From: Triatoma infestans
Taxonomy: Eukaryota; Arthropoda; Insecta; Hemiptera; Reduviidae
DNA: 64,000 nt
Direction: 5' to 3'
Assembly: GCA_011037195.1 (NCBI GenBank)
Contig: JAAEAF010000624.1
Coordinates: 169,985-233,984 of the forward strand
The notes under the pieces were generated by a model. The model did not search any database. It saw nothing but the letters and a program-made list of their open reading frames with translations, and was not told the DNA's origin. Each line of letters starts with the position of its first letter. Position 1 is the first letter of the stretch. Both the position numbers and the translations under genes were made by a program. Positions 12,401 to 25,700 of this stretch are shown here, piece after piece.

Positions 12401-15400
12401 GGTCCAGTGGTAACTCATATCGATGGCATTGCATTAATATGTTTTACACTTGGTTCTATATTCTTTTCTATGTTTGTCTCCACGATTCTATTAGGGAACG
12501 TTATTGAAGTTGCAACATTAATGCTTGGAATTACAATAAGCAGAATTAAGCAATCATCCAACAAAAAAAGTGAATCTTATTTAGACGATTTTTATGCTCG
12601 GATATTCTTTCTCATAGAATGTATAGTATTTATGATTTCAGGTATTCTATCTGCATATAGTTTTACGAATATTTATCAATACGCGTTAGAAGGATTATTA
12701 ATGTATTTTTATGCCATCCTGTTAAGAGGGCTAATTTGGTTTTGCTGGTACATCCTGATGAATCTTATGTTTGGTGTTCTTATACCTTGTAAGATTGCTT
12801 TTATTTGTATTTTTGCTGCTTACAAGTCTTCTCTACCTTTGTTACTGGCATTCGATTATTTATATCATATTGAACATGTAAACCCAGAAGTTAGGATTGG
12901 AACTATTATTGCGTTTTTTGTTTGTTTTCACTGTTTATTCAGTTCTCTCATAGTCCCTTGCTTATGTAAATATACTGGCTTAACTGATTTTTCAAATAAA
13001 AGGGTCAATAGGATTAACCACTTATTAAAAAGAATCCTCAACCAAAGGCAAAAAACAATGAAGACTCTTCAAAGAAACATAATATCTGCTAATGCAAATT
13101 GGCAAATTGTTGATTATTTGACAAATATTTATGAACCCACATGTAGAATCATTGACACTGAATACTGTAGAGACATGTCTTTAAAAGATCTTATCAATGA
13201 TTCCACTACTGATGAACAATCAGAAGAGGCACCAGAATGTCAGGAAGGAATCGATAGATGGATGCGAAAGCGATCTAGTCAGGATTTATTGGCACAAGGA
13301 GATGAGATGGATGCATATATTCAAAACTCTATACGAAAGAAGGTTTATGAGATGCAAACCAATTCCTATTGTAGACAATTCTCTGAAGAAATAATATCAA
13401 AGAAGACTCAATTATTTTTGACAGCCAAGTGGGATACGCCTTCACTTGAAAAGTCTTGGAAGAGAAAGAAAATAAATTCAACTTCCTCGTACACATGTTT
13501 AACAAAGATACAAGATTTTTTCCAAAATGTAAAAAGTAAGTCATTAAAAAAACCTGCTAATTCTTTTCGCTCCGATCTTTTTAATGTAATAACTTCATCT
13601 AGCTACAGACTATTTCTGACAACAATTATAATTCTTGATTCACTTTCACAACTTCTACTAGTTTATATTTACTATTCACAAAAAATGGATGGTCACAACA
13701 GTCCTCCGAGGTTCAAAAGAGAACTCAAGCCTCCCTCGAACTTCAGTATCCAACAAACAATAAACAACAAGGAGAAAAATACATATGCTAATTATTTACA
13801 AGCGACTGATCACTTCTGTTATGGATTATTTCTTGGTGAATTTTTTTTTCAACTACTTGGCTGGGGATGTTATCAATACTTTCAACAAAAAATATGGCTT
13901 GTTGAATTCTCAGTATCTATTGTTATTAGAACTGTGGAACAATTAATGTTACATACAGAAATCAACAATGACGATATACTACAGGTCGACGAGATAATTA
14001 TGCTTCTCAAATCATTTTTTATACTAAGACTAGTTGTAATTAAACATTACTTGAAACCATTTTGTTCTTGTATTAAAAATATCGCTGAATCTTGGAAAAA
14101 CAGACGTTTAATGAATCATTATGAAAGAGAATATTGTACAGCAATTAGCGATAATGATACTTTGCAGCACTATCAAAACATTTTCGGAACAACTAAAACA
14201 GGCAAAAAGTTAAAAAAGCAATGGCTGAATTTAAGAAATATTAATAAAATGAATATGTCTCTACTAGCACAAATCAATAATGAAGTAGCTGTGGCAATGA
14301 AATCGAAGCAAGTCGCCCTCAATGTTCTAAAAGATAGTGAGCTTTATATACACGAACTAAAACAAAATGGGCATATTCTTGAGTTTGAAGTGAGAATTTT
14401 AGAAAGAAATTTTAAAAAAATTAAAGATAGAATAAAAAATATAACAAACGTTGCATCTCCTGAACCAACAAATCTTCTGCAACAAGTGTATTGGTTAAGA
14501 GGAGATCAAGCTTGCAGCAATTATTTATTAAATCATGCAGAAATGGTCTCATTTAAAAGCAAAGAGCGGATAATTGATTTTGGTAAAGAAACATCTGGTT
14601 TATTTATTATAGTATCAGGAATATGCAGATATTTGTATAAACCTACAATAAAATCTCTTCATAAGTGGATATTATTAGGAATGCTTCCAAATAGCGATTA
14701 TTTTCTTCACCTTCGTTTCAAAGAAGTACAACAAGATTTAATTGAACCAGGGAACTTGATCGGCGAATTAGGATTCATAACAGGGCGCCCTTACAATGTC
14801 AGAGTTCTTTGTGAAAATAATGTAAATGCATTAAAAATTACATATCCACACCTCATTAAGCTATTTCATAATTGCCATTTTGGTAACATTAGGCTAGCAA
14901 AATTATGGAAAACAATAGGAATAAGATTTTGTATTAAACATTTTCTACCATATTTCAAAATGTTATCCAGAGAATCTTTAATATCTCAATTACATAAAAG
15001 TTTGGTGCCTTTATTAGAAACTGTAAAGTTGGTAAATCTAAGTGATGAAATATCAGAGGTATTGCTCATTGAGGGAACAGCAAAAGATTCACTTACTCGA
15101 TGTCATTTAACTGCACCACTAATTATCAAACCGCAAGGTCAGAAATTAATCGTCAACTATGGAAATATACCTAATGATATTCCGACTCGTCTAATGTTGA
15201 TACCTAAACTTGGAGTGAATATACTTGATCTTGTTAAATCCAATGCAGTATTTAAAGATTATATCAAATATACTAGATTTGTACCAAAACTTTTTGGAGA
15301 AGATATATGTTTAAAATCAAGGAAAAAAATTAAGGTAGTAAGACAATTTTTGAAAAAACATCAAAAATATATGTTAATAGATTTTATGCTCCAAACCAAT

Positions 15401-16752
15401 GATCCTAAAATTGGCATTCCATGTTGTATTGGGTCCGAAAAAGAGAAATGTATCAAAATTAAAAGAAAGAAACGTACCCGAACAATTGTTTAAAATAATA
15501 AATGCGCTCTTGACATATGAAATCTGGAGCGAAATACCATTCCTGTTCAAGATATTGTCAGCCAATTAAGAGAACCAAAATGATAATAAATTGCACTAAA
15601 TGCAATTGAATTAAATATAAAGTTAGTTAACTTACAGACTACTGAGTTAGACGATAAAGGAATTGTAAAAATAATTGCGAAATAAATGCTAAAACAGAAG
15701 AAATTAAATTTATATTCTACTTGCATCAAATGTTTTCAGTCTTTAAAAAGCAAATTCATTGCTTGAAGTACTATTTATAGTAGTATATTAATCTCAAAAA
15801 AATATTTCTTATTTTTTTTTAAAATGAAAAATTTGTTTTCATTGGCACCTGCCAACTCCCGTTTACTTGGATTATTATTTTTGTCTTTAAATTAAGAAAT
15901 TCATTTCTTCTTATGAAATTATTTTCTCTTTATCTTGTGGCTGCAAGAGGAAGTACTGCGATCATATCAAATTTTCGAAACATATGTTTGAAGAGGGAAC
16001 AAAATATTCCCTGAGAAAGGAAAAAATATTTTTTTGCGAATGATATTTGTGTGTTAGTGGGTATGTGATAAGTGAAAAACGAAAACTCGCAATCAGCTCA
16101 AACTTGATATTTCGTTTAAGATGAGCCGTGATTACGATACTTTTTTAAAGGCAAAATCCGACAACCGCCATTGCCATTTGCAATTCCTAGTTCCTAGTTG
16201 ATTTAAAAGTTGACTTAACAAATAAATTCCTGTGATATTTTGTTGGCTGGTAACTGATTTGCTTTACTTTTTTTTTCCAAAAACACTGACAAGGTGAAAA
16301 AATTATTTTAAGTGTAATGTTTCTCACTAAATTTTTATTAAAACAATCTAATCATTCATTTTTTTTTATTTTTTACCGACCTTCTTAATATGCAGCTACT
16401 AGGCAATGAAACATTGGCTAGGTTTTAAAGTATTGTTGACTTTTCCATTTTTTCAATGGATTTTCTTTAAATGATTTGAAATTTAATTAAAACAAATATA
16501 AATATTCTTTAAAATTATGTTAATATACAAAATTATACTATTTATATAAGTTCATACCATGTAAGGACATGTTGTGAAAGCTGAACCATAAAGCATTTGA
16601 CACTGTTGGTCAGCACTAAAATGTTCACCAGGTAGATCCTTTGAGACGTCTCTCTTTTGCATTAAGTCTGTAGTAGGATGATCTTTTAAGCAGGAACCGA
16701 ACCCTGCACTAAACAATAGGACTTTTTTACTAGAGTTAAAGATTCTTCATTG

Positions 16753-16787
<35 letters not shown>

Positions 16788-19700
16788 GTTCATTATTATT
16801 ATTATTATTATTTAATTTAAGGCGTATAAACAGTTACGGTCTTCTTTTTATAAATATTTCGTCAAATTTATTACCTTCTTCAAGAGCTGATAAGGTGGTA
16901 GTGAAACAATTATCTATATTTATGTATATATAAAGAAGAACAGAAAGGAGTTTTAGTAAAAACACTAAGATTTTCGGGTTGAGATCGTGTCAGTGGTTTG
17001 TTATAAACCGACGTTTCGCCCATATTGCAATGAGGTTCTTCAGGGTAGTGTTGCATCGATTCCAAAGGAAAAGTTGCAAGAACTGGGGCGGGACCCCAAC
17101 ATCTTGGCGTTAGTGAACAGGGCTTAATTTTCCTATCCATGTGGTTAGCTGGCCGGGTGAAGAGGTCTGTCTCCAATCCAACTCGCTTCTGCCATAGTTG
17201 TCGCCTTGTTTTGATCCGGAAAACCGTTAATAATTTTTTCAATATTTTCTCTCCTTTTCCTAAGCAGAAGTTCAGACATATCCTACTTAGTGGTTTAAAG
17301 GAGGTATTTAACCAGTTTTCTTCTTTCTTAATTTATATTACCTCTCTTACTATACGTTCTTAATAACTATTCACTTGGCAAGGATCTTGGGGTTCTCAAA
17401 ATGTATTGCATGTCAATTGTAGACGTGTTTCTGCAAGTGCAGATTTTTCTGTTTTGTACACAGTGTATGTACTAATAAAGCAAATTGTGACTGCTCTGTT
17501 GCCTGTTCCACAGCTGCGCAGAATCATAAGATCCCACTTTTTTGAAACAGAAATTTGTCTTTTAACTGGGAAGCATTTGGGTCATTTTTCTGTCCGTCTC
17601 AAGTATGGTTGTTATACTGCGCTTTGCCAGGAACTTTCAATGTTTGTTCACCCTTGCACTTGTGAGAAGAATAGCCCTCATTTTCTTCCCCTCCCTCTGT
17701 TTACTTACTCGGAAAGCTGTTTGGCTATATTTAAGAAAATAGTTATTTGCCTATCCTTGTAGCCGTTTTGTTTAAAGCTTGCCGAAGTGGATTTTCTTCC
17801 TTGGGCAACTCCGTTAACCCAGCAATCGTGAATGCGCTTTTATAACGTAATGATCAAATCTCTCTTCTATGCGGGCTGATAGTGTGAGCTCTCATTCAAG
17901 AAATGGTTTGTATGGGTTTCCTTCCGATCAACTGTATTTCCCCTTTTCCATCCACTGTTCCATCCTTTTTTCTCTGAACTAGTTTATCCAAGAAGGAAAG
18001 CTTCCCATTCTCTTCAATCTCCTTCGTCAATTTTATATTCAAATGTATGTTGTTTAGGTGTGAGAAGAAAGAGATCAATTTGTTTTTCATCTTCTTCTTC
18101 TTCTTATTCTAAATCTTTTCTATCTCGCGGTGGAGAGACTGCCTTCAATTGTGCCTTCCAACTATTCCTGGCCTTCGTCAATTTAGCTCTCTTGGTCTCT
18201 TGGTCTATTCCTTCTTGTAAAATCTTCCCTGATCACATTTTCCCAAGTGCTTCGCAGTCTTCCTCGATTTCGCAGTCCCATGCATTTTCGCCTCATAGCA
18301 TGTCCTAGCCACTCTCCCTACATCCATCCTTATCAAATGTCCATACCATCTTAGCCTGTTTTCTCTTAGTGCTTCCTCCATAGGTTTGACATCTAGGTTT
18401 CATCTTATCGTAGTGTTCCTTACTCGGCCCATACGCGACCCTCATCCTTCGAAGAAAGCGCATTTCCGCTTTTTGGATTTGGCTACGATGTTTTGATGTG
18501 GGAGCCCATGACTCATTGTCGTATGTTAAGATTGGGAAGTACATATATTTGAAGACTGTTACCTTAGTGATCTTACTAATTTTTTGTTTGTTTACAAATC
18601 CTCTTTTTAAGCATTAAACCATCTATCTGCCGAAGCAATCCTATTATTTATTTCTTTATGAATTCGGTCTTCTTCATTAACCCCACGATATTTGAAATTT
18701 TCAACTTGCCGTAAGACTTGCCGATTAACCATAACGTTCAATGGCTGACTCCTTTTCCTGCCAATCTCCATCGCCTTCGTCTTCATTGTATTGATAGATA
18801 TATTAATTTTTCTTATCTCTTCCCGGAGAATGTTCAAATTATATTGTAGGTTGTCAGCATTATTCGCAATCAGGTCTATAACGTCAGCGAAAGCTAGGAC
18901 GTTCAAGCAAATGGATGCCATTCTAAGCAGCCATAGTCGGTCCTAAGCCCTTGGTGAGAAAGGAGGAGGGAGCAGCAAGCTGGGTGGGTCACAACTCAGA
19001 CCGTCTCAGGAAGTAGGATTCAACATCTCAGAGGATGACTGAAGCTGTAAGGCCGGCACAGAGGCCCTAAGAAGGCAGCCCCTTCACTGTGCTAAGATAC
19101 TGTGGGCCAATCCCCCGCATATCCGAAATTTCATTATTAAAAGTTATCAAAGAAAGAATGGACAGTCTTTATGGTATACGACCAGGTGTGGAAAAAGGTT
19201 TTTGTCTTTCATATGTTCTCAAATATCGAAGGCGTCATCAACATTAAATGGGACAATGGATAGCCTTGTCTAAAGTTTCTTTTTCCAATTTTTCATTTAC
19301 CGGTTGGCTACCCTGAAGAAACATATTGCAATGTGGGCGAAACGCCGGTTTATAAAATACCAATGTCGGGGTCTCAATCTGAAAATCTAAGTGTTTTTCA
19401 TGAGAATGGTCGTGGAAGCCAAAAAGATCAGGTTTTAATAATATTGGCTTCTATTATGTCAAAAATACGTATTGAAGTGAAATGATCAGAGTTGCAAAAA
19501 TGAAGTTATTTTCATGAATCTCTATTATGTTACACTGTAATATTAATAGTACCTAAAGAGAATAAGGAAGGATTATTAGAATGTTAATGAGATAATTGAA
19601 TTCGGTAAGATTTTTCTTATAGTCAATTTGAGGTTTAAGAGTACAGCATTAAATTGTTGGTATCTCTACCGAAATGATGTGGGAGGCCTTGGTCTTTACA

Positions 19701-22700
19701 AGACCATGTAGCACCGAAGAGAAGAAATAATTATAGAATATTTCTGAAATATATCAGTGAAAAATTTGGGTAAGCTGTAGGTAAGGGGAATTAATGAAGG
19801 ATATGACGGGACGTAATTATAATTTATAATTTTCTGTAGGGTCTGTTTAGTTTTATCGGAAGAGATAGTGATGGATTTTCAGAAGAGAGTAGAATAATAG
19901 TGCTAGGAGTAGTTCACATATTTGCTATTTATAAACAATAGTTTTATGATTATATCTTTAAAAAAAAAGAAAGATTTCTGTTTTTATCTCTTATTCTTGT
20001 TTTATTTCTCTACATATTGAATTATTTATGTAAACATTTTTGCTGATATTAATGAAATAGTTTTTGGAGTTAGGGAATTAGTAAGTGGTAATTGAAAATA
20101 GTAAGTTAAGGAGCTTAAATAATCTGTCAAGTGTTTTATATCTTGTTTGTACAAACACTAAAGAAAATTCAAATTTCCTGGAACAACAGTAAAAAGATTT
20201 CATCTGACCGCAATCCGACATCCTCTTATAAATTAAGTGCACTATACGCTCGATAGACTGAACTTTACCAATGATACTGAACATATTTTGATTGAAAAAG
20301 TACCGATTTGAAAATAATTTTAAACAATTTACAAATTGTCGCTGACCACGGGGCTTCTGACCTTGGAAGATAAGCATTGTTGAAAATTATAAAAATGATT
20401 TGAAACTCCTCTGTTTGACTCTGGCCTCATGCAGAAGTCAACAGTAGTTGTATCCCTATATTATTATATATAAATAATACGGTATGACCACTAACGTTAA
20501 CACTAACTCTAAGTATTCTGTGAGAAGTTGACGACTGCAATTGGACCATTGCCACAGATTGGTAAATTGATCTAATGCACTTGACATTATAAAATGTCCC
20601 TTATCTCTCTTCAGATGCTGGCTGCATTTGAAATCACCATCATGAGGCATATTCAATCTGAAACAATAAATAATTATTTTGATTTACATGCTGCATATTC
20701 AATAAATAATTATTTTGGTTTACTGGACAATGTAAATATGGGCAAACGAATACATAAATGTAAAATTTATAGATTTTGGTTTTAGAAGTTACTAATGATA
20801 GTAAAAAATTATATATGCTATCGAGATTAACTAAAGAATATAACTGACTGGATAGGCTATAAACATGAACCTATAAATAACCAAAGGTTGCAGTCTGCTC
20901 GGTGCTATTTAGCACTTAAAAGTAGAATAAGGTGAAAAAATATGTGGGTGACCAACAAGGAAGAGAATACTATTTCATTGTAATATTCATTCTATTTCAT
21001 TGTTGCTAAAAAAGTGAAAGCATAAATAGAACATTATCTTTCGGTATGTAAACACATGATTACAACTTTTGTGAATAATAAACTTAAATTTAAAATACAT
21101 ACAGATTTCATTTGATTACAACTGATTCGAGGTTTCTCATTGAAATTATGATTGGAATTAATCAAAGACTAATTTCAAATATCGATTTCTTCTTGGAAAT
21201 ACATTCTCTTCCTGGTTGGGGCAAGCAGTTCAAGTTTAGTAAACTTAATTCACAATGCCTCCTGAAATAACTCGCAACGAATGCTAAAGCAAAAGGAATT
21301 TTTTTTTTCTAAACAAAAAACTAATCTAGACTTCTATATATATAAATAAAGTATTATGATGAGATACCTAAAGAACGTAAAAACAAAAAATCCTAGCATA
21401 ATGTGATATAACTGAACCCAATATCATCTGACAGTGTGTCGATATCAGTACTTACAGTATTCTGTGGCTGGATATAAAGCCGTTTGAAAAAAATAGCTGT
21501 TTACAATACAAATAAAATATGGCCCAGTCAAAGATTCAATAGACTTTGCCTTGACGCACTTTAAGTCTTTATATGTAATGCCTAACAATTTTCTATAGCG
21601 ATTTTTGTTTCTTTATGAATTCAGCTAGTTTCTAATGGCTGAGATTTAATTGAGCTAATTCTCCTCACAAGAGTGAGATCGGCAATAAATTATCAGTACT
21701 TAAGGAATTTAGGAATCTAATTTCAAAAAATGCAATCGTTAGAATTTCTGTGAAAAACGGTTTGTACTGAGAGAAAAAAGTGGCAATGCTGGCTATGTGT
21801 CGCTAAACTCAAAGAGCACAATCTGTGTAGATCTAATGTGTAATGCATGAATGTTGGCGGGACTAGTTAATTGTATTTTTCTCTTGTTAGATGGGCACTA
21901 TTCAGGGTCAAAAAATCACCTTTTTTGATAAATCTAATCTGTGGAAAGTATGAAGACAAGGTAGTAAGGAATGAAAGGGATTTTTCTTTCTGAAGCTTTC
22001 AGCCCTCGTCTAATTTCACAGATGAATTTAATCTTGTGTTTTTACAATAAATAGTTAAAGATCTAAATTTTCTATATTCAAAACTGGTTGTTAAACTAAT
22101 TAAGTAATAATTATTCTGACGAAAATTAAAACGTATTAAACTAAAAACATAAGAATTATAAATATTATAATTCAATTAAGAATCATAAATATTATAATTA
22201 ATTAAGAATTATAAATAATTATTGTATGGAGACAATTTTGATGTACGTCAATGAATGAATAAGTAATCTAAAAGTATCATATGTTCAGTTAAGAGTTATC
22301 TAAGTAAAAATATTTGAATCATTCTCTATTTGACCTTGCACGTATTCTATTTCCAATTAACTTTAACAATCATTAAATGCCTACTGAAAGAAAAGTGAGT
22401 AAAAAAAACTAACATATGACCAATTTCATGAGCTATGGTGAATGCAGCACTCAGACCGTTATCCTTAACTAAAAAGCAGCTGCGGTCTGGTGACTTACAT
22501 ATAGTACCAACTTCTGCTAGTCCCAGGGTATCACAAGTTCCATTTTTTAGTTCATCACAAACGTTCTCTCTGTAAAATAATTGATTTTCACATTTTAAAA
22601 AAAGGCTTTATAATGCTGACTATCAAAATTATATAAAATGTATAGATAGGTAATCGAAATTTAATTATAAAAAATTCTTGCTGGGTAAAAACTTCAAATC

Positions 22701-25700
22701 ATCTAAAAATAAGCTGATCAAAAGCATGATCTGGTTCTAAATACTAACAAAATATTCATGTTCCTTGAGAATACTAAGACTTCCTCTTATTCCAAAATCC
22801 TTCTAACAATTGGAATGTAGAATATAAGCAGTTATTTAAAATCAATTTTAGTAAAAAATAAATCAATTTTTTAGAAATCTATTTAGTTAGTATTCTCTTT
22901 ATTTCACAAGTATTTTTTAATAAGTATAAGAAATGGGACTTTTGTGATGGCTAATCTTGAATGAAAAACAACTTTTCTTTTTAATCAGTATCTCAGCAAC
23001 CTGGTGGATAGAGGTTCCCTTTGGCTCTTTTTTTCAACTTTCCCATCTTCCGAGTATTTTTACAACTTTCCATTCCAAAACCTGAAGCTAAACTATTCCC
23101 AAGATTGCATTAAACTTCCTTTAAACCTTTTACGTTAGCCACATGGTTCTTCCTCATCACATAAAAAAATCACCTTAGACGAATTTACCTTTCAGTTAGA
23201 GGATTCTAAGTATGGATCTCACTTCAGTATTTTAATTTGCGACTTCATTTTTCGCGACTACTGTGAACTTGAGTAAGTAAAAACTTGGGCAATGTATACT
23301 GTTTGTCTTTTTTTATGGTCAAGTTCATGCCAAATGTTCTTTGTAATTTTATTACGTTATGAACATCTTTGGGTGTTGGTTATTAAGCGAACGGTAAGGT
23401 CACACGTCACACCTAAAGTTAGGGATGAAAAATGGGCATTTATACCATCAAAACTGAGCGATTTTCAAAAAGGTCTAGCATTGTTTGAGATGTATTTGCT
23501 GTCGAGGTCAAAATTAATTGAATCCAACAGGATTAAAACTTGTATTTTAAGTAGGATTGGCAACTGGAATTAGTGGCTCCTCCCCGAAAAATTATTTAGA
23601 AATCCTTTCAAAATAGTGTTTTCTTTTATTATCAATGTCCTTAACTTTTGATACAATACAAAAACTGGAAAGTTAGTACTGTTGAATTTGCATCGTTAAT
23701 TGGTACGAAATATTTATTTAGATTAATTTGAATTTGTAAATTACTTTATGCACTAAATTTATAATTTTTGCATAAAAGTTGTTGTAAACAACTGAAATTT
23801 ACAAAATCCTCTTTTTTAGTAGACTGATTTATTACAATCTTTCAAATAAAAAAAAAGAAAGTAAACAATCATAATATTTTTTTGCTGGTTAACGTGATTA
23901 TACATGTGAATCAGTAAGCTCAGTTTTAGCGCCTTTTTACTTTTCTATTATGTGGGTACATTATGGCTGCTTAGTGCATCGTGTTCAGACAATCCGTGTT
24001 ACAGAGGTTGAGTGGTATTTTAAAGAATTTGTTTTTACCTCGGCTTACATATACTTGGGATAAGAAGGAAGTTGATGAACGGATTATATATTTGTATTTA
24101 AAATACGATGAATCCTGGGTTATGTATCAATATCTTACATAAGGCACTAGAAGTAAAGAAATATGTGTATGCTGATTTGGTTTATTTATCTTTATTTATG
24201 TATGTTGGAACCATGATGGCTATTTGTATGGGGAGGTTCCAAGAAGGACTGCGAGCAGGAAATAAAAAAAGTAATAGTTGGGTGCATTTTATCCACATTC
24301 GAAATAATTATTAACCTTTATGGCCATATATAGATGTCAAAATTGACCCCAAAAATTTGGATAAAATTTTTAAACAATTGTTGAAAATGACAGAAAACAT
24401 TATTGGGCCCTGCCCATACTAATAATAACAATAATTTAATATTTTACCATGAAACATAAATATCACATCAAGCCCAGTATTTTATTAAAATGATTTAAAA
24501 AGAAGTATAATAAATATTTAGTCGACTTGTCATCCAAAATGAGGTGCTGATATTTAAAGTTTTAAGTGTTTTTTGGGGTTTATTAATGTAGATTAAATAT
24601 TATTTCTGGGGAAATGAAGTAGCTACGGTTGCAGTTTAAGTTTTAAGCAAATTCCTAATAATCTTATTTTGTAATTGGCATGTTATTTTCAGAGGTATCT
24701 TATGATTTTTTTTTGTGTGCAACAATGTCAATGGTTATTGACACCTTATCATTACTAGATAATGAATTCTAGAGGTTCCTTCAGGGGGAAAACGGGACAG
24801 TTCGCTGGACTCGAACCCCGACCTTGATTACACAGAAGGACAAGATGTTGAATTACAAATCTATATTGTAACATCCGAATATGTTTAAATACTTACAAAG
24901 TAATAATACGCTAATCTTCACTTTCAAGGAGGAGAACCCTCGTGATTTTTGTTTATTATGAACAAGAAATAACTTTGCAAAATTATATTTCCAAAGATCA
25001 AAATCCCATCAAATAAAAGGAAGTAGATTATACATATAGTGAATTGTTAAGTTGTTAAATCTCTTTTGAAAGTACAAGTACAAAGATGTACTGTTATTAC
25101 TAAAGTTTTATTTCTCTTACAATAAATTATTAATCTTATAATTTTAGTAGTGAGACAAGTTAGTCAACTTTTTATGAGACAACTCATTATAAGCTACATT
25201 ATAGGTGGCACCGGTAAGATGTAATTGGAAATTTCTGGAAAGGTTAATAATTATTCAAAGATGAAAATAATAAGTACTTTAGGTATTTTGTAACCTCGCT
25301 GAGGTAAGAAATTCTTTATATTGTTTCCGTATTTCCTTTATTGATTTTTTGTTTGTATTGCCTTTATTCTGTAGGTTTCGGTAGAGAAATGTATTTAACA
25401 ATATATTGAATATTAGGTAAGTAAATACACAAGAGAAGAACAATTAGAGGTTTATTAACTCGCATAAATAACTTTATTGAAGGATTTGTAAACAGCATTG
25501 GAACTAGATTATGCACACTGAAGAGTCTCTTAGTGAATTTTGTAGTATTCAAGATGAAATTGAAGATGCAATCTTTTGAAAATAAATTTTTAAAGCAACA
25601 AGAGGGTTTGAAGCTAGTTTTTTTTAAAAGTAAAATTAAAGTTATTGCAACTAATGACAAACTTTGAATCATTACAGATTAATGTTTCTAAAGACAGTAA

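Larger units (their letters stand above)
16958..19398 (-). mobile_element. Penelope-like element with inverted termini, interrupted
   Basis: The ends are inverted copies: AAAAACACTAAGATTTTCGG at the left matches TGAAAATCTAAGTGTTTTT at the right, and both contain GAAACGYCGGTTTATAA preceded by ATTGCAAT and CTGAAGAA. Between them, on the minus strand, 17896-18090 codes [17 protein letters not shown] and IGRKPIQT, the FLD-R-KPT segment near the end of Penelope reverse transcriptase. HDCWVNG and KQNGYK-like words continue to about 17760. The C-terminal endonuclease region (17000-17700) is only faintly readable through shifts. A LINE fragment separates the coding part from the right end. Confidence 0.75.

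Noticed and set aside
17139..17762. Plus-strand ORFs of 74 and 118 codons
   Set aside because: They overlap the antisense tail of the Penelope coding region and show no motif.
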